From Paralichthys olivaceus (taxonomy: Eukaryota; Chordata; Actinopteri; Pleuronectiformes; Paralichthyidae), in the NCBI RefSeq assembly GCF_024713975.1, contig NC_091106.1, positions 8,535,001-8,599,000 on the forward strand: DNA of 64,000 nucleotides, given 5' to 3'. The notes under the pieces are model-generated. The model had not been told where the DNA came from and made no database searches. It saw nothing but the letters and a program-made list of their open reading frames with translations. The stretch's first letter is position 1; each line of letters starts with the position of its first letter. Position numbers and translations under genes: made by a program. Shown piece by piece: positions 41,789 to 52,872 of the stretch.

Positions 41789-44700
41789 CTGAACAATATA
41801 AAAAACATCCATGAAACTATTAGTATATATTTTCATGTTGAGTGTAGACAGTGGGGCTTTATCTACCTGGCTTGGATGTTCTGAGGCATGACGCTCCACG
41901 CCAGATCATCATCGCTGTCGTAACGTCGAGGGTTATCGAAGAAATAAGCCCTGGAGGAGAAGACGTGACCAGGAAGCCCAGAGCCGCTCTGCAGGGCAAG
42001 CCAGACACAAACACAACAGTTAACGTCAGACATCACAAAGACTGTTATATGATGCTAACTGTTTGCGCTATAGAAAAGTATTTCATCATTTCTTTATGGC
42101 TTAGGGTCGTGGTTCCGACCTGTTAGCCTTACAACAAAAAAAAAGCCCTTGTCACATTTTACATCTTTCTGTATCCACCAGAGAACCGCAGGCTCAGTGT
42201 AATCGCTGGCTCACCCTGTCTAGGTTAGGATGTCGAACTCTGAAGAAGAAAACGACGAGGGAGGTGGGGAGCAGCTCCCACACAAACAAGATCACTCCGA
42301 AGACGATGTAGCCAGTGTCGCCCAGAGTGGACTGTAAATCTGCCTGAAAGAAAATGACATACCAGATTACTGAACTGTAAAGCGTTTCAAAAGATCACTA
42401 TTTTAACCAAGCATGTAAAACTCTCATTTTAACGGCAATAATCACAAGATAAATAACCATTAATAAGACCAATGTTTTCATAACATAAATCAGTTTGCGT
42501 CCTCCAAAAATGCAAGCAAAGTGCAGGTGGGTAGAATCAGCTGGTCTGACCCGACGACCACTGCTCTCAATTATCACATCTCATATTTATCAACAAAATA
42601 GTTAAAGGCACTGTTTCCACAAAGCTACAGGCAGCCTTTGCAGCTGTAGCTTTATTTTTAGTTATGAAACTGTTCCTTTAAGGCATTATGGTTCACCTGG
42701 TCTGAAACGTTGTACCAGTCGTAGTCAAACGAGGTGATACTCTTGTTGGAGAGTCCCAGGACAACCAGGTTGTAACAGGCCCTGGACGAGTACAGGAGGA
42801 TGACGATGGCGCCAATGACCGTCACCTGGCACACTGACGTCCCCTGTACAGTGATAGGAGTTTCAAAAGACAGACTTGAGATGTCATGTTAAAGAGGCCA
42901 AAATTAAGAGTTTTGTGGGGCCACTGACTTTTACCTTGGACCACCCAAACGTTATAATTTAATCCTTGAGTCTAAGTAAACGTTTAAACCAAATTTCTGA
43001 TTCCCTGGAGTTGATCCTAAGATATTGTCTTCACAAGGCAACTGAACAGTTGTGCCAAATTTAAAGAATCTCCCTCAAGGGGTTATTGAGATATTGTGTT
43101 TACAAGAATGGGACAGACCACATACAACATCATGCCTCCGGCCACTGGTTGTCATCGGTGTGAAGCCATGAAAATAGATCAACTCTGAATAAGCATTTGT
43201 CAAATTATACAAAAACTAAATTGAAACTTTAAAAAAAAAAAATTAAACTTGAGTTTCATGTAAGACTTGTTACCTCATTACCTGTCCCTTGAATGCACTG
43301 TGAAGAATAACATTCATAAGAGGTGTTGAACTGTACTGTAAGCTTGGGGAACCCAGTCATGAACACAGACAACACTGTTGCTAAGGAACAATCACTATGT
43401 ACAAAGCATAAATCATGAGGTGGAGTGCATCTTCACTGAAGGGTGCTACATGCAGCACATTCCGCCTTTTCATACCAGTTAGAAAATGAGCATCAAAGCC
43501 AACTACTGTTTTAACTCCATGTTCATAACGTCTGTGTCAGGACCTCTAACCTTGGATTCAAGGTAAATGTTGGCCAGCGACATCTTGGCGATTTTGTAAA
43601 GACACAGGGAGAGCGAGATGGCGCACAGGACGAAGAGCGTGTCGTTGATTGCGACCCTCACGAGCACGATGGTGTGGGCCTCTGTGGAGGACATCCTCAC
43701 CAGCAGGGCACACACGAGATTCACCACTAGAAACACCAGGCTGATGAACAGGAAGAGCAGGTACAGCGGCAGCCTGCAGGTCAGGAAAGACAGAAAAATA
43801 TTATTTACATGAAAAACCGCTGTATACTTAATTAACTATTGTTTTTTTACTTCAGCCAAGGCAGTACATATGTTTCTTTTGCAAAAAAAATAATAGGAAA
43901 ATATAATTAAACAGAAAATGAAAACTAGTATGTGATCCTCCTCTCCTGTTCTTACCTGTATCTTAAAAGCTCGGGTGAATATTTCGACTTTGCCTTGAAA
44001 ACAACCTGTGAAACAAAAGAAAGAAAAATAAATGCATATGTAAATGAATCAAGCTTTTCTGGTAGCTCATTTTCACTTCTTTTTTCCTTGCTAACAGGAA
44101 ATAAAGAAATAATTTTAAAACAGGAACTTCGCAGAAGAAAACAGCAGTTTGAACTTTATGGCTACACAACAATTGTACAGCACACAGCCTGGTGTTACAC
44201 ACTTTGTGCCTGACGATCAGCGGAGACACAAATCAGCACCAGACGGATCAAGCTAAAAATAAGCTGTAGGTAGAGTTCAGAGAAACAATTATGTGATATT
44301 TGGATTATGTAAGCAGATGAGGGCCTGATTCATTGCGCCACACTGTGTAGCCGATCTGTATGAGAGTCTGTTCCACTGATAACAACAGGAACTATTTACC
44401 AGACAGCACATTGAGAGTCCTCATCATCAGATGATGTTAATATTAGGTGTAAAGCAGATTGTGCAGGGGCGTAACTTTGGGTTGGACATTGGAGGAGTCG
44501 AAGTCAAACAGCATCTTCAAACACTCTGGATAATTCCTCCATTATTTACCAGTGAATAATGGTTTGATATACCTTGAAAATGATCACTATTTTTACAACA
44601 TACTAGCCACAGAATACCAGCTAGTGATTAGACAAAGTATATAAAGTTAAAACGGGGTGAAAAAGTAAGTGCTGTAAATTGAATTGAAACTTTCAGAGGG

Positions 44701-46135
44701 GTTGTGCAGGCTGACAATATTACCCACTAAAGACTGGACCAGAATTAAATGCATTAGTCATCAATTTTCACACATTTTCATGTCACAGTATGTGTCTGTG
44801 TTGGATGAATACTTTTATTAAGAGCTGAAATCATAAAATGATCATCATCTGGGAACATTCTGCTTTGTGTGTGTGTTATTGCACACTGAATGTGCAATAA
44901 CAAATTCAGACAACAAAATGTTATGGTAACTTGTGATGGACTTTTTCCCTGATTGTTGATCAACCCATGAATCACTAAATTGGTAAAAATAAACATATCC
45001 AAAGATTGACTTGTAATGAAAACAAAGGTTGCAATCGCATTCTCTTGCCATAATCTATATAGGCCCAGTGCTAGTGAACTGTCAACTTCTAAAGCTATAA
45101 TTCAATTTCCTCTTTCTTCAAATAATCTGTACTAGTTTACATTTGTTCCACTGGTTGCACACCACCTGTAAGTCCCTAGTTCACAGGAGGTCTGTATGTG
45201 TGTTTCAAGGTTCCCTCCTGACAAGACTTATATTTCTATTTGGACCGGTCAAAGTTCTAATGGTGAGATGTGTACTGCAAAGTGAGCCACATGTTTTTAG
45301 TTCTTCATCATATTTACTCCCTCTATTATTTTTATGAATCCTTACCCTTGTTTTTATTCCTTTTTAACTTACCGTTCACATGGGCTCTCTCTTGATTCTA
45401 ACATGCTGAAAATGCTGTATGGGAGTAACCTATGATATTCTTCACATTGTGCAGTATAAGCAGATACTGTTCTTTTACATTTCCTCTGTAAATGAAATAT
45501 GATGTGTGTTTGTTTTAAACCTCCACACAACAATAGGGACGAAAGAGGAAACGATGCAGATGCATTTTGATTTGTAATATCTTTGGTTTAGTGTGATATT
45601 GCAGTGGATCATTCTGCACAGTGAAGGTCAAACACCCACATGAGGGGGAGAATCTTGAAATAAAAATCCCTGCACATTCACTGATCTGAAGTCAGTCCAC
45701 ACGTTACACAGGAGCAGCTGCAGCTCCACTACATGGCAGCAGTGTCTGACAACTCACCTGAGCAAAGTAAAGGTTCATGAGGCTGAGGGTGAAGAACTGC
45801 AGGCAGACAGGGAAGCAGTAGAGCAGCCAGAAGGGGAAGGGTCCCAGAGTGTTGGCCGTGACAAAGTTCCTGAAGTAGAAGGAGAAGAGCACAGTGCGCA
45901 GCGCCGACCACAGCAGGCACAGGAACAGGAACACCGTCTGGTAGCTGAGGCGCTTGTGTCGGTAGCGCAGCACCAGCCACAGCTGCACGTACACGAAGAT
46001 GAACAGGAGCGAGTAGAAGACCGTGTAGACCACCGTCAATCCCAGGGTGACGTAGGGAGGCACGGCGGGGCTCAGGGTGGGCAGAGGCAGGGACTCGTCC
46101 ATCGGCTCCAGCTCCTCCACCACCCGGGCCTCCAT
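41674..46135 (-). CDS. gpr137b: gpr137b, seven-transmembrane lysosomal protein, complete, seven coding exons
   Basis: GPR137B is an orphan seven-pass protein of lysosomal membranes that influences Rag GTPase and mTORC1 signalling (family knowledge). Minus-strand coding exons are 45758-46135, 43956-44005, 43551-43773, 42697-42843, 42215-42343, 41867-41988 and 41674-41788, 1164 nt (387 aa plus stop). Membrane segments include [109 protein letters not shown] and [20 protein letters not shown]. Family signatures are [39 protein letters not shown] and [19 protein letters not shown]. The last exon ([20 protein letters not shown]) is divergent from human. One donor is the uncommon GTTAGA (exon 3). 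It is convergent with egln1. The B paralogue is preferred over GPR137 and GPR137C because nid1 lies nearby. Confidence 0.96.
41867..41988 (-). CDS. gpr137b: gpr137b coding exon 6
   Basis: This 122-bp exon encodes from [12 protein letters not shown] to [17 protein letters not shown], the cytosolic tail. The donor is CCAG|GTAGAT. Confidence 0.94.
42215..42343 (-). CDS. gpr137b: gpr137b coding exon 5
   Basis: This 129-bp exon encodes from [17 protein letters not shown] to [12 protein letters not shown], the last membrane segment. The donor is AGG|GTGAGC. Confidence 0.96.
42697..42843 (-). CDS. gpr137b: gpr137b coding exon 4
   Basis: This 147-bp exon encodes from [20 protein letters not shown] to [12 protein letters not shown]. 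The acceptor is TGTACAG and the donor CAG|GTGAAC. Confidence 0.96.
43551..43773 (-). CDS. gpr137b: gpr137b coding exon 3
   Basis: This 223-bp exon encodes from [14 protein letters not shown] to [12 protein letters not shown]. The donor reads AAG|GTTAGA, which is weaker than consensus. The boundary is fixed by phase and by the next exon starting GTSVCQVT. Confidence 0.95.
43956..44005 (-). CDS. gpr137b: gpr137b coding exon 2
   Basis: This is a 50-bp exon encoding [16 protein letters not shown], an exact family signature. The acceptor is TTTCACAG and the donor ACAG|GTAAGA. Confidence 0.96.
44006..45757 (-). other. gpr137b intron 1
   Basis: A 1.75-kb AT-rich intron. No feature beyond short non-coding open frames. 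Confidence 0.85.
45758..46135 (-). CDS. gpr137b: gpr137b coding exon 1
   Basis: The ATG at 46135-46133 begins [18 protein letters not shown]. The exon carries an acidic lumenal N-terminus and the first three membrane segments. The donor is CAG|GTGAGT after NLYFAQ. Confidence 0.95.
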
Positions 46136-46460
46136 GAGCAGGAGCGCAGCGGCGCAGAGGGGCCTCCTCTGCCGGTGTGGGCTTCACAGAGCCAGCCTAG
46201 GGGATGGGGCTGTCAGGAGGGAACGAGGCTAACTTCCTGCCGTCAGGGCCAGACGGAGAGCGAGGGACATGATCGGCGATGACAATCAGCAGTTTGTCCG
46301 CAGCAGCAGCAGCAGCAGCGGGCAGGAAGCTGCAGGAAGCTGCAGCCGGGAGCTCAGAGAGAGGACCAGCCTCCTCCCGCCCCACCAGCGCTCACTACGT
46401 GACGCTACGCATCAGCTGACCCACGCTCCTGTACCTTTAACCCCGTCATGGGGCTTCCCA
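46136..46460 (-). promoter_or_regulatory. gpr137b 5' UTR / promoter region
   Basis: GC-rich sequence upstream of the ATG with a six-unit CAG/CTG trinucleotide run near 46301-46318. ACTACGTGAC at 46394-46403 partly fits the CLEAR/E-box used by TFEB on lysosomal genes (7 of 10 positions against GTCACGTGAC). Promoter identity is inferred from position and composition. Confidence 0.4.
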
Positions 46461-48799
46461 CCGCAGCCCTGGTCCCCAGAGACACGTGTTTACTTTAATT
46501 TAACTGAGGTGCATTAAACGTATCACACGCAAATTCATCATCATCATCACAAGCAATCTGTACATAGAGGTGGCACACAGCCAAAGACACCGCTTTTTTT
46601 GCACAGCCTGCACTACAAATAATATAGTTGGAAATAGCTTGGATGAGACAACCATGTTAGGTCTTAAGATAAGATAAGAAGAGATGAGATGAGATAAGGT
46701 CAGACGAGATAAGATAACATAAGAAAAGAAGAGATGAGGTGAGATAAGATAAAATAAGATAAGATTTTAAGTCTTTTTTAATATTAAATATGTGTAAGCA
46801 GTAGTTGTGTCTGTAATCACAATGTCCTTGTTTCAAATAAAGACAATTCCTCTAAAGATGTCTTCCAAAAACAGAAAATGTAAAACACTAATTTTTGCAG
46901 TTGTAGCTTTATTCTTATTGATTTTGATATTGTATTGCAATAGATATTGTTGTGCTATATTTTGTTTTTGCAGAATCAGGTGTGAATGCAGAAACCATCT
47001 TAAGGATCCAACTATTTCAGTTTCTCATATGATCAAATGACATCTGTGTAATTACTACAAAGTGAACCAGGGCTCTTAGAGGCCCCTGAGGGTGTCACTC
47101 ACCCACTCTTAGTTAACATGGCTTTTGCAAGAGGCAGGTTTTAAAAGGGTTAAACTGATGTAGCAGAGGCCGACAAACCTTGAGTTTATGAGTCACATTT
47201 ATGAGCTGAGGAAACGCCTACATCTTTCAACTTTCAATCACAGCCTCTTTTGAAATCCTGGCTTTCCTCTGAAAAGTCTCATGACTAAGTAAATATGATT
47301 CTAATGACATTTCAGGTTCATTCTCCTCCGAGGCCACAGAGGACATTATACAGTTGTTTTCATGGAGTCAATAGCATCTCCTGTGACAAGCGAACATAAA
47401 ATCATTGCTGTTCCCCTTGAAGTTCTCTTCAGAGCTGAGTTTCTTCTATATGATCCAAAACATAACACACACACACAAACCTCGCTGCAGTTTGTTATGG
47501 TTGGTGGGTTTTTGTTTCACAGGACTAGGGCATGTGAACATGGGGAAGGCCAAGCATGGAGGTCACTGAAGCTTCACCTCTGACCGATGTGATGCGTTAA
47601 TCTTTTCTCACACAGCGAAGCTGCCACACAGGCACCGCTCCAAACAGGAAGCTACACTACTTCCCTCTCTGCAGTGAGATCAGTTTCAAAATCCACTGTA
47701 GTTTTGAATGTACCTAACCCTCTGATTTTGTTTTTAAAGGTTCCATATGATACACATTTTTAGTTCCCAAACATAGTGATGTCCTTAAAACACCCCTCAG
47801 ATGCTACATTCAAGCAGAAGCTTACATACAAAAGCATAATAAAACTGAAGACTGGACTAAAAGGCAACAAACTAATTTGTTACAAACTAACACTTTTTAC
47901 AAGTTTAGAAACTTTAGATTTAGAATTAATGAATTATTTCTACGCAAAATGTGTTAGACTTTTAATGTTCCCAGAGTTTCCTCATCCCTGTGTAAATCGT
48001 ATGTGCATTGCCTGTATGTCATGATACTGCGAAATAACATGATGACTGTTAACGTTGCATTAGACGAGGGTGTGTGTTGCCGTATCCATCCATAATTGCC
48101 TATAATTAACTATGTCCGTACCGTGGTCTCTGCTGACCGTCATATAGGATGAATGTGTTTTATTGTGAGTGTGTCAATCTCTATAGATGTAGTATAAGTA
48201 TTGCCATGTATTTCATGTGTGTTACAGCGGAAACTGGACTGTTGGATAGATAAGCTTCTGATTAGAGGACTGCCCCACAGCTAGCTTACATGTAGCAACA
48301 GGGTGATGCTCATGTACACGTTTCTGTGTTAACTCATGCATGCCTGGAGGTGTATTTTGTCTCAGCGTGTACAACATTTGCACCTTTGAATCATAAACTG
48401 GCTGGATTGTGTCCCTGTGTGTGGAGGTCACTCTGACAGATCGTCGGAGTTCAGTTCAGGTGAAGCTGCATATGTCTCTGGCTGAGCTCCATTCTTTGAT
48501 TGTTTTTACCAATTGATTCTAGATACACATGATGGCTGATGAATTAAAGGAAGAAACTAAACTGATTTCTTCATCCAGTGGAAAAATATGAAACAGTTTC
48601 AGTTCAACTTGTACGACACAACTTTATTCTCTGTGACATAATCAAACACACTTAAAACAGCAAATATTCAAAGAAAAAAATATTTGAAATTGGAAACCTA
48701 CTACTAATAACAATAACAATAATAACTATTTACATGGCACCTTTCAAATCAAAGTAACAAAGTGTTGTATTATAAAACCGATGATAACAGACGATTGTC
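46461..48799. other. Intergenic region upstream of gpr137b
   Basis: It contains an imperfect (GAGAT/AAGAT)n run at 46665-46767 and a repeat-like piece at 48700-48790. A plus-strand open frame at 46858-47040 encodes a hydrophobic, Cys-rich 60-residue peptide of doubtful reality. No recognised gene. Confidence 0.6.
46665..46767 (+). repeat. Imperfect (GAGAT/AAGAT)n pentanucleotide satellite
   Basis: About 100 bp of degenerate five-base units such as AAGAT, GAGAT and AAAAT. Confidence 0.85.
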
Positions 48800-49340
48800 A
48801 TGTTTACTGTATTTTTTGTCCTCTTTTATAAAGAGAGGTTTCAGTTCACGTTTAAACTGTTTTCGTTACGTTTGAATTCATGTTTTAAGCTTGCTCTGTG
48901 TCCCTTGCTTGTGTCCCACTCTGCTCCTTTCTGTGTCCCCCTCTGTGTTCCACCCTGTGCTTCACCCCGAGGTCCTCTCAGTGTTCCTGTTTTATTTTGT
49001 AGTCCCTGTTCCTGGTGTGTTTTCCCCCCAGACTTCCTGCCCTCGTCAGGCTCCCCTGTCTGTCCTGTGCCTCCTGTCTCTACTCATCAGTTCAGTTTGG
49101 ATTTAAGTCTTTGTGCTCCTCCATGGATTTGTCAGTCGTCGTTGTTGGATGTCCTTGTCATGGCCATGTGTTGTGTCACCTCTCGCCACGTTTCAAGTCT
49201 TTTCCTGTGTTGCTCCCATTTTGCCTGAGAGCATTTTTTCATTTCTTGGAGATTTCTTTTTGTTACGTTCACCCTGCCTGAAATTAAAGGACACTTTTGG
49301 TTACATACTTTTTGGTTCTGCATTTTTGGTCCACCTGCTA
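48800..49340. other. T/C-rich stretch, no supported gene
   Basis: Pyrimidine-rich plus strand with several overlapping open frames in different frames, none with splice sites or known motifs. Its end GGTTCTGCATTTTTGGTCC reads like the end of a teleost repeat, but no second copy is present here. Confidence 0.4.
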
Positions 49341-49775
49341 TTAACAGTCCTGCTACATGCAAGGAGTGTGGAGGAGAGCAACCCAGGGTCATCAAGCTGA
49401 GGGATGTCCTCACCCCAACTCAGAATGAGGGTAACCAGGAGCAACATCAGGAGCAGCATGAGGGAAAGCAGGAGCAGCATAAGGGGGGATAGGGAGAGGA
49501 GCATGTGGGAAAGGAGGAGGGGGTGAGGGAAAAGGAGAAGAGCATAAGGACAAAGCAGGAGCAGCATCAGGAGCAGAATCAGGAGAAGCATAAAGGAAAG
49601 GGAGAGGAGAAGGGGGGAAAGGAAAGAGAACATAATCGATAGCAGGAGCAGCATCAGGAAAGCAGGAGCAGCATAAGGGAAAGGGAGAGGAGCATGGAGG
49701 GAAGCAGGAGCAGCATCAGGAGCAGCATCAGGAGCAGCATCAGGAGCAGCATAAAGGAAAGGGAGAGGAGCCCCA
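49341..49775. repeat. Minisatellite block, copy 1 (shortened duplicate of 51107-52870)
   Basis: TTAACAGTCCTGCTACATGC starts both this block and 51107. The following CATCAAGCTGAGGGATGTCC and AACTCAGAATGAGGGTAACC are shared with 51299-51340, then a GAGCAGCATCAG-type purine array follows. It lacks about 140 bp present in copy 2 and most of the array. Confidence 0.85.
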
Positions 49776-49776
49776 A

Positions 49777-49997
49777 CATTCTGTTGTCATGACTTTTTGG
49801 CTTTAATCACTTTTGTGTGAGTGAGTGACAGACAGACAGAGTTAACGTAAAGTTGATGATGATGTAGTGACGTGTGTGTACAGATAGATAAAGCAGTAAT
49901 CTATTACTTCTGAAGTTTAGAAGTCACATCTGAAAATGAACCTTGATGACACTATAAAAGCTTTCATGCAAGAAGGTTAAGATCAAATGTATATTGT
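49777..49997 (+). repeat. Direct repeat, copy 1 (partner 53989-54215)
   Basis: CATTCTGTTGTCATGACTTT, GACAGACAGACAGAGTTAACG and GAAGTTTAGAAGTCACATCTG occur here and at 53991 onward, in the same order and orientation over about 220 bp with few differences. Confidence 0.92.
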
Positions 49998-50516
49998 TAA
50001 ATTGATTAATATTCTTAATAATAATAATAATTTGTATTATTTAGAACTACAAACCTTCACAGTCCTGCACACTGCGTCACACGTCTTTGCGCAACGCGTC
50101 CAGCAGTTGGCGCCCTTGTATTTCCTCAAGATCCGCTTTGTTTTGAAGTTTTACCCTTTTGATTGATTGATTGATTGATTGATCATTATAATTATTCATA
50201 TTGTTATTATTCATATTGTTATTATTATTATTAAACACAATCAAAGTCCAAAATGTCACAAATCCTGTATGTGTTTATTCTTTATATTCATCTGTGTCTA
50301 TTTCCATCACAGCAAATCATTGGATGATTTTAAACATGGATGCTTGTTCGCATCATTAAACTCAGTGTAATAAACCTGAACCATTTTAACTGAGACACTT
50401 CTTCCCACACTTTAGGTGAACTTGTCTTTATGGAGTAAGTGAATTAATCAGATGAGCTGTGCTGATGTTTTATCTCTGTCAATTTAAAAAAACTGAAAAA
50501 TGGTCTCATGAAAAAT
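49998..50516. other. Spacer within the duplicated block
   Basis: It contains an (ATTG)n run at 50161-50182. A piece at about 50055-50130 (CTTCACAGTCCTGCAC, then GGCGCCCTTGTATTTCCTCAA) is repeated at 57045-57121. No gene. Confidence 0.7.
50161..50182 (+). repeat. (ATTG)n microsatellite
   Basis: About five ATTG units. Confidence 0.9.
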
Positions 50517-51090
50517 GGAAATTCAATTCAATTCAATTTTATTTGTACAGCACTTTACAGAGAAGGTCAGGACCTTAAAATCATATTAAATATAGAGAAA
50601 CCCAACAGTTCCCACAATGAGCAAGCACTTTGGCGACTGTGGAGAGGCAAAACTCCCTCATTAACAGGGAGAAACCTCTGGCAGAACCAGGCTCAATGTG
50701 GGCGGTCATCTGCCTCGACCGGTTGGGGTGAGCAAAGAAAACGGGGGAAGAAGAGGAGAGAGGGGTGGAAAAGAGGGGAGAGAAGAGAGAGGGATAGAGG
50801 GGAGGGGGAAGTAGGGGGGGGGGGACTTGAGCACCTATTGTTGTCCTGAGGTTCCAAGGTCAGAGATATCTGAAACGAGAGAGAAAAAGAAAATGAAATA
50901 GTCATTGACATGTATTAAAATAAATAAATGAATGAATGGGGGGAGGGCAGAGAGACAGAGAGAAGTGTAGAGGTGCTCAGTGCATGATGGGAGTTTCCCC
51001 AGCAGTCTACGTGGGATGTTGATGCCCCGTCATACACAAAGACTTGTCTTCTTTAGCCCTGCCAGACGCAGAGGCCAGCCCTCAGTGCAA
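50517..51090 (+). mobile_element. Teleost interspersed repeat, inserted between the two minisatellite copies
   Basis: ATTCAATTCAATTCAATTTT, CTTTGGCGACTGTGGAGAGG, AACAGGGAGAAACCTCTGGC, AGAACCAGGCTCAATGTGGG and GTCATCTGCCTCGACCGGTT follow in order, then a purine-rich section and AGTGCATGATGGGAGTTTCC. I recognise this wording as a very common fish repeat. It is non-coding as far as visible. Confidence 0.6.
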
Positions 51091-51118
51091 GACAACAGGT
51101 GGCATGTTAACAGTCCTG

Positions 51119-51340
51119 CTACATGCAAATCACACATGTGCCGCTCACACAGCCACAGGCATTGTCCAAACAGTTTGAGCCTCTTAGGAAGAGCCTCTTC
51201 TTCTTCATCCTCTTTCCTCTGTCATTTTCTGGAGGAGCGTGGAGGAGAGCGGATGGCAACCCAGGGATCTCTGGAGGGAATGGACCAGCGTTGTTGTCAT
51301 CAAGCTGAGGGATGTCCTCACCCCAACTCAGAATGAGGGT
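51119..51340 (-). CDS. Possible Cys-rich terminal coding segment (doubtful)
   Basis: On the minus strand the end of an open frame reads SWGEDIPQLDDNNAGPFPPE, then IPGLPSALLHAPPENDRGKR, a basic KRMKKKRLFLRG, and CLDNACGCVSGTCVICM before TAG at 51121-51119. Its composition is protein-like, unlike the adjoining array. However, the frame differs from the Pro/His-rich frame upstream, and no acceptor was found that would join them. The duplicate at 49.3 kb has deleted most of it. It may be a relic exon or chance. Confidence 0.2.
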   Translation of the reverse strand, partial: TLILSWGEDIPQLDDNNAGPFPPEIPGLPSALLHAPPENDRGKRMKKKRLFLRGSNCLDNACGCVSGTCVICM

Positions 51341-52872
51341 AACCAGGAGCACCATCAGGAGCAGCATGAGGGAAAGCAGGAGCAGCGTAAGGGGGGATAG
51401 GGAGAGGAGCATGTGGGAAAGGAGGAGGGGGGTGAGGGAAAGGGAGAAGAGCATAAGGACAAAGCAGGAGTGGCATCAAAAGCAGCATCAGGAGCAGGAT
51501 AAGGTAAAGGAACAGAAGCACGAGGGGAAGCAGGAGCAGCATCAGGAGCAGGATCAGGAGCAGCATCAGGAGCAGCATAAAGGAAAGGGAGAGGAGCAGG
51601 GGGGAAAGGAAAGAGAACATAATCGATAGCAGGAGCAGCATCAGAAGCAGCATCAGGAGCAGCATCAGGAGCAGCATAAAGGAAAGGGAGAGGAGCAGGG
51701 GGGAAAGGAAAGAGAACATAATCGTTAGCAAGAGCAGCATCAGGAGCAGCATCAGGAGCAGCATCAGGAGCAGCATTAAGGAAAACAGGAGCAGCATAAG
51801 GGAAAGGGAAAGGAAGAGGAGCAGGGGGGGAAGGAAAGAGAAGATAATCGATAGCAGGAGCAGCATCAGGAGCAGCATCAGAGGCATGAGGGAAAGGGAT
51901 AGGAGCGTGAGGGAAAGGAAGAGGAGCGTCAGAAGCAGCATCAGGAGCAGCATCGGGAGCAGAATCAAGAGCAGCATAAGGAAATGCAGGACCAGCAAGA
52001 GGAGCTTGGGGGAAAGGAGGAGGGGGGTGAGGGAAAGGAAGACTAGCATGGGGGGAAGGAGGAGGGGGGTGAGGGAAAGAAAGAGGAGAATGGAGGAAAG
52101 GAAGAGGAGCATGAGAGAAAGGAGGAGGGGGGTGAGGGAAAGAAAGAGGAGCATGGGGGAAAGCATGAGCAGCAGCAGCATCAGGAGCATGAGGGAAAGG
52201 AGGAGAAGGGTGAGGGAAAGGAAGAGGAGCATGGGGGGAAGGAAGAGGAGTGTGAGGGAAAGGTGGAGGGGGGTGAGGGAAAGGAAGAGGAGCATGGGGG
52301 GAAGGAAGAGGAGTGTGAGGCAAAGGTGGAGGGGGATGAGTGAAAGGAGGAGGGGGGTGAGGGAAAGGAAGAGGAGCATGGGGGGAAGGAAGAGGAGCGT
52401 GAGGCAAAGGTGGAGGGGGATGAGTGAAAGGAGGAGGGGGGTGATGGAAAGGAAGAGGAGCATGGGGGGAAGGAAGAGGAGCATGAGGGAAAGGTGGAGG
52501 GGGGTGAGGGAAAGGTGGAGGGGGGTGAGAAAAAGGAAGAGGAGTGTGAGGGAAAGGAGGAGGGGGGAAAGAGAAAGGAGGAGGGGGGTGAGGGAAGGGA
52601 AGAGGAGCATGGGGGAAAGCAGGAGCAGCAGCATCAGCAGCATCAGCAGCATCAGGAGCATGAGGGAAAGGAGGAGGGAGGTGAGGGAAGGGAAGAGGAG
52701 CATGGGGGAAAGCAGGAGCAGCAGCATCAGCAGCATCAGGAGCATGAGGGAAAGGAGGAGGGGGGTGAGGGAAAGGAGGAGGGGGGTAAGGGAAAGGAGG
52801 AGGGGGGTGAGAGAAGGGAAGAGGAGCATGGGGGAAAGGGGGAGGGGCATGGGGGAGAGACAACAACAAGCC
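51341..52872. repeat. Polypurine/polypyrimidine minisatellite, copy 2 (main array)
   Basis: About 1.5 kb in which the plus strand is almost entirely A/G. The right half uses 21- and 42-bp units (GAGGGAAAGGAGGAGGGGGG type). The left half uses longer units built from GAGCAGCATCAG and AAGGAAAGGGAGAGGAGCAG. Unit lengths are largely multiples of three, so long open frames exist on both strands. Confidence 0.95.

Noticed and set aside
45729-46187. 152-codon frame overlapping gpr137b exon 1 in another frame
   Set aside because: It is a shadow frame of a GC-rich exon. The 126-codon frame with membrane segments and the correct donor phase is the real one.
48800-49413. Overlapping 70-140-codon frames in the T/C-rich stretch
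   Set aside because: They occur in three frames and both strands, with no splice sites, no known motif and low-complexity composition.
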